Part shown: piece by piece, positions 61,618-64,000 of the stretch
How positions within the stretch are numbered: position 1 is the stretch's first letter
Layout of the letters: each line of letters starts with the position of its first letter
Assembly: GCA_937927335.1 (NCBI GenBank)
Contig: CALBDU010000004.1
Coordinates: 124,001 to 188,000 of the forward strand
Direction: 5' to 3'
Origin: an uncultured Clostridium sp.
GTDB lineage: Bacteria > Bacillota > Clostridia > Clostridiales > Clostridiaceae
Length of the DNA stretch: 64,000 bases
Program-made: the position numbers and the translations under genes
Notes under the pieces: generated by a model
The model's database searches: none
What the model was told of the DNA's origin: nothing
The model's input: the letters and a program-made list of their open reading frames with translations, nothing else

Positions 61618-62529
61618 ATGAAAAAAAGTTTTGTATTTATTTTAGCAGCAGCATTTTTATTTGGTACTATGGAAGTTGCCCTGAAACTGGCAGGAAATAA
61701 TTTTGATCCCACACAGCTTACATTCCTGCGATTTTTAATTGGGGGTGTTTTTCTTGCCCCTTTTGCCTTTAAGGATTTAAAAAGGAGGCAGTACAAATTA
61801 ATTAAAAGTGATTGGATTTATTTGTTTTCACTTGGATTCATATGTATATGCATAAGCATGATACTGTTTCAGCTTGGAGTTATGAGAACAAATGCAAATC
61901 TTGCAGCAGTAATAATTTCTACAAGTCCTGTGTTTACAATGATATTTGCACAGTTTATTGCAAATGAAAGCTTCACATTAAGGAAAGCTATAGTGCTTGC
62001 ATTAAATATAGTGGGACTGATAATTGTGGCAAATCCCGTTAACTTATTTAGAGGAAACGCTGAAGTATCGGGCATATTAATTACACTGGCAGCCGCCATT
62101 ACATTTGGTCTTTATACGGCATTGGGTAAAAAAAGGATTTCAAAAATAGGGGGCATTGCCCAGAACAGCATTAGCTTTGTAATGGGCTCAGCTGTGTTGT
62201 TCATTGTTCTATTGGTAAAAGGAGGTCCAGTGTTTATGGGTATTCATTTAAGCAATATTCCTCTGCTTCTTTATTTGGGAATATGCGTAACCGGCATTGG
62301 TTATTATTGCTATATAAAAGCTATAGAATTGTCAGGACCTTCAACGGCATCCATTACCTTTTTCATAAAGCCGGCCTTTGCGCCAATAATTGCCTTAATA
62401 GTACTGGGAGAAGCCATTACACCCAATATAATATTTGGGGTTGCATTTATTCTTGTGGGTTCGTTAATAAGCATTCTTGGTGATAAAATAAAATTAAGCC
62501 TTGGAGAAAAGGTTAAAGAAAGTGATTAG
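61618..62529 (+). CDS. EamA-family (DMT superfamily) transporter
   Basis: A 303-residue protein with ten membrane helices in two EamA repeats. FGTMEVALKLAG, LTFLRFLIGG and the second-repeat GPSTASITFFIKPAFAPIIALIVLGE are typical. The substrate is unknown; relatives export amino acids or other metabolites. GAAGGAG precedes ATG 61618. Confidence 0.92.
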   Translation: MKKSFVFILAAAFLFGTMEVALKLAGNNFDPTQLTFLRFLIGGVFLAPFAFKDLKRRQYKLIKSDWIYLFSLGFICICISMILFQLGVMRTNANLAAVIISTSPVFTMIFAQFIANESFTLRKAIVLALNIVGLIIVANPVNLFRGNAEVSGILITLAAAITFGLYTALGKKRISKIGGIAQNSISFVMGSAVLFIVLLVKGGPVFMGIHLSNIPLLLYLGICVTGIGYYCYIKAIELSGPSTASITFFIKPAFAPIIALIVLGEAITPNIIFGVAFILVGSLISILGDKIKLSLGEKVKESD

Positions 62530-62547
62530 TAATATTGTTCAAAAAAT

Positions 62548-62578
62548 AAAAAAACACAACCTAAGTTGTGTTTTTTTT
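62548..62578 (-). terminator. Bidirectional terminator between the EamA gene and tRNA-Leu
   Basis: AAAACACAAC-CTAA-GTTGTGTTTT with T-runs on both strands. It lies directly at the tRNA 3' end and after the convergent transporter stop. Confidence 0.85.
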
Positions 62579-62664
62579 GGTGCCGCTGATCGGAGTCGAA
62601 CCGATACGATATTGCTACCGCGGGATTTTGAGTCCCGTGCGTCTGCCAATTCCGCCACAGCGGC
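62578..62664 (-). tRNA. tRNA-Leu (anticodon CAA)
   Basis: Read on the minus strand: acceptor GCCGCTG pairs with CAGCGGC, discriminator A and an encoded CCA. The D-loop has GGCGGAATTGGCAGACGC, and the anticodon stem-loop is GGGACT-CAA-AATCCC. A long variable arm is followed by TCGGTTCGACTCCGA as the T arm. The long variable arm marks class II (leucine), reading UUG. Confidence 0.97.
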
Positions 62665-62823
62665 ATGTTCAACGAAATTATAATATCATATGAGAAGGAA
62701 AGTGTCAACCCCTAAAAGCAGCGGTTACAAATTTCCTATTGTTACGGTCTGTTAAGTCTGTTAGAATATAATTGTTTTAGAAAAACTTGTTAGTATCATA
62801 AGAGAAAGGGAAGGAGTTTGATT

Positions 62824-63516
62824 ATGATTTATTCAGCTGAAGTTGATAAGATGATGTGTATTGCAAAAGGACCGAATCATGGACCTGCGCCAATACCTGA
62901 GGAAGGAAAATGGATTAGGGCTAAGGAAGTTAAAGATATATCCGGCCTTACACACGGAGTAGGCTGGTGCGCGCCCCAACAAGGAGCCTGCAAGCTTACT
63001 CTCAATGTTAAGGATGGTATTATAGAAGAGGCATTGGTAGAAACCTTAGGCTGCTCTGGAATGACCCATTCTGCAGCCATGGCATCTGAAATACTGCCTG
63101 GAAAAACTATATTGGAGGCACTAAATACAGATCTTGTGTGCGATGCTATAAATACTGCCATGAGAGAGCTTTTTCTTCAGATAGTATATGGACGAACCCA
63201 GACTGCGTTTTCAGAAGGAGGGCTTCCAATAGGAGCAGGACTTGAAGACCTTGGGAAAGGCCTTAGGAGCCAGGTAGGAACCATGTACGGCACCAATGCA
63301 AAGGGTACAAGGTATCTTGAAATGGCAGAGGGCTATGTAACTGAAACGGCCTTGGATGAAAATAACGAGGTTATAGGCTACAAGTTTGTTCATCTTGGAA
63401 AAATGATGGACATGATCAAAAAAGGCATGGATGCCAATGAGGCAATGGCAAAGGCTTCAGGAACCTACGGAAGATTTGATGAAGCTGTTAAAGTTATTGA
63501 CCCCAGACATGAATAA
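62824..63516 (+). CDS. NifU-like iron-sulfur scaffold protein
   Basis: A 230-residue protein. Its core resembles NifU/IscU scaffolds: WCAPQQGACKLTLNVKDGIIEEALVETLGCSGMTHSAAMASEILPGKTILEAL carries two or three of the cysteines expected for a transient cluster. The N- and C-terminal extensions are not those of IscU. In Clostridia this form is regularly paired with the GGGtGRT protein gene that follows, 14 bases downstream. AAGGAG precedes ATG 62824 by 7 bases. The cluster type and client proteins are unknown. Confidence 0.82.
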   Translation: MIYSAEVDKMMCIAKGPNHGPAPIPEEGKWIRAKEVKDISGLTHGVGWCAPQQGACKLTLNVKDGIIEEALVETLGCSGMTHSAAMASEILPGKTILEALNTDLVCDAINTAMRELFLQIVYGRTQTAFSEGGLPIGAGLEDLGKGLRSQVGTMYGTNAKGTRYLEMAEGYVTETALDENNEVIGYKFVHLGKMMDMIKKGMDANEAMAKASGTYGRFDEAVKVIDPRHE

Positions 63517-63530
63517 GGAAGGTGATTTAA

Positions 63531-64000
63531 ATGGCATTGTTTGAAAGCTATGAAAGAAGGATAGACCAGATTATACCTGTTTTAAATAAATACGGCATGA
63601 ACACCCTTGAGGATGCAAAGAAATGCTGTGATGACAAAGGTGTTAATGTATACGAAATAGTAAAGGGAATTCAGCCAATATGCTTTGAAAATGCATGCTG
63701 GGCATATACTTTGGGAGCAGCTATAGCAATAAAGAAGGGCTGCAGGAAGGCTTCCGATGCGGCAGAGGCAATAGGAGAAGGGCTTCAAGCCTTTTGTATT
63801 CCTGGTTCGGTGGCTGATGATAGAAAGGTTGGACTGGGCCATGGCAACCTGGCAGCAATGCTCTTGAGGGATGAAACAAAATGCTTTGCATTTTTGGCAG
63901 GACATGAATCCTTTGCAGCTGCAGAAGGGGCTATAGGACTTGCTAAATCAGCAAACAAGGTAAGAAAGGAACCCTTAAAGGTAATATTAAATGGCCTTGG
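63531..64000 (+). CDS. GGGtGRT protein, N-terminal part (right edge)
   Basis: The frame is open from ATG 63531, behind AAGGTG, to the end of the window: about 156 residues of a protein that continues beyond it. The start ALFESYERRIDQIIPVLNKYGM, the ENACWAYTLGAAIAIKKGC segment and LGHGNLAAMLLRDETKCFAFLAGHESFAA match the conserved clostridial GGGtGRT family. The name comes from a C-terminal motif outside this window. It has several cysteines and is always close to the NifU-like gene, so a role in metal-cluster handling is suspected. Confidence 0.85.
   Translation, partial: MALFESYERRIDQIIPVLNKYGMNTLEDAKKCCDDKGVNVYEIVKGIQPICFENACWAYTLGAAIAIKKGCRKASDAAEAIGEGLQAFCIPGSVADDRKVGLGHGNLAAMLLRDETKCFAFLAGHESFAAAEGAIGLAKSANKVRKEPLKVILNGL

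Noticed and set aside
62501..62683. Short open frames on both strands over the tRNA
   Set aside because: They coincide with the tRNA-Leu gene and its terminator; the translated text is the known artefact of tRNA sequence.

Overview
The window reads as a chromosomal segment of a low-GC, endospore-forming member of the Clostridia (Clostridium in the broad sense). The evidence is the set of sporulation genes (spoIIAA-spoIIAB-sigF-spoVAC-spoVAD-spoVAE, yunB, a pdaA-type deacetylase, an alpha/beta SASP), the SCIFF peptide and its radical SAM maturase, the order ruvAB-queA-tgt-yajC-scfAB-secDF-apt-relA-dtd-hemZ-hisS-aspS, and strong AGGAGG-type ribosome binding sites. I cannot name the species.

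Layout. 1-7234 is a tightly packed + strand surface-glycan operon: a partial GT4 glycosyltransferase, a Wzy/O-antigen-ligase-like polymerase, a GT2 transferase with membrane anchor, a large membrane protein, a second GT4 transferase, a MurJ-family flippase and a TagA/WecG transferase. 7203-8957 (minus) holds two small SMR/EamA-like membrane proteins and a lipoprotein polysaccharide deacetylase. Divergent from it, 9029-10792 encodes an adenine DNA methyltransferase that strongly resembles the Clostridioides difficile orphan methyltransferase CamA. 10793-13198 is an accessory island: a DUF559/AbiEi-like gene flanked by two copies of a two-part repeat (one part a 120-bp MITE-like element), followed by a degenerate 62-69-bp tandem repeat.

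13199-20869 carries speE, the spoIIA-sigF-spoVA forespore block, a class A PBP and yunB. 20932-28691 holds hflX (with an N-terminal JAMM-like motif), an MTA/SAH deaminase, a nucleotidyltransferase, a MocR regulator, a HEAT-repeat protein, a YigZ-family protein and yebC. 28833-31130 (minus) is a signalling insert: a membrane GGDEF protein behind a c-di-GMP-I riboswitch, and a DUF5698-type membrane protein behind a possible pseudoknot/terminator leader. The GGDEF gene lies between two near-identical ~47-bp copies of the hutP 5' end.

31188-38237 is the histidine utilisation operon hutP-hutH-hutU-ftcD-hutI-fchA, with a textbook HutP antitermination site between hutP and hutH. 38318-57186 is the conserved clostridial housekeeping block for recombination, queuosine, protein export, SCIFF, (p)ppGpp and aminoacyl-tRNA synthesis. 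It includes a short RecJ-like protein that has lost its metal ligands. A 6S RNA follows aspS. The right end holds a small helical protein, hemolysin III/TrhA, a LOR/SDH-domain protein, a spore/cell-wall amidase, an SASP, a DMT transporter, tRNA-Leu(CAA), a NifU-like scaffold and the start of a GGGtGRT protein.

Three conserved genes (a GT4 transferase, yunB and yajC) appear to start at non-canonical codons (ATT, ATT, CTG). Conserved N-terminal residues lie upstream of any ATG/GTG/TTG in those frames.
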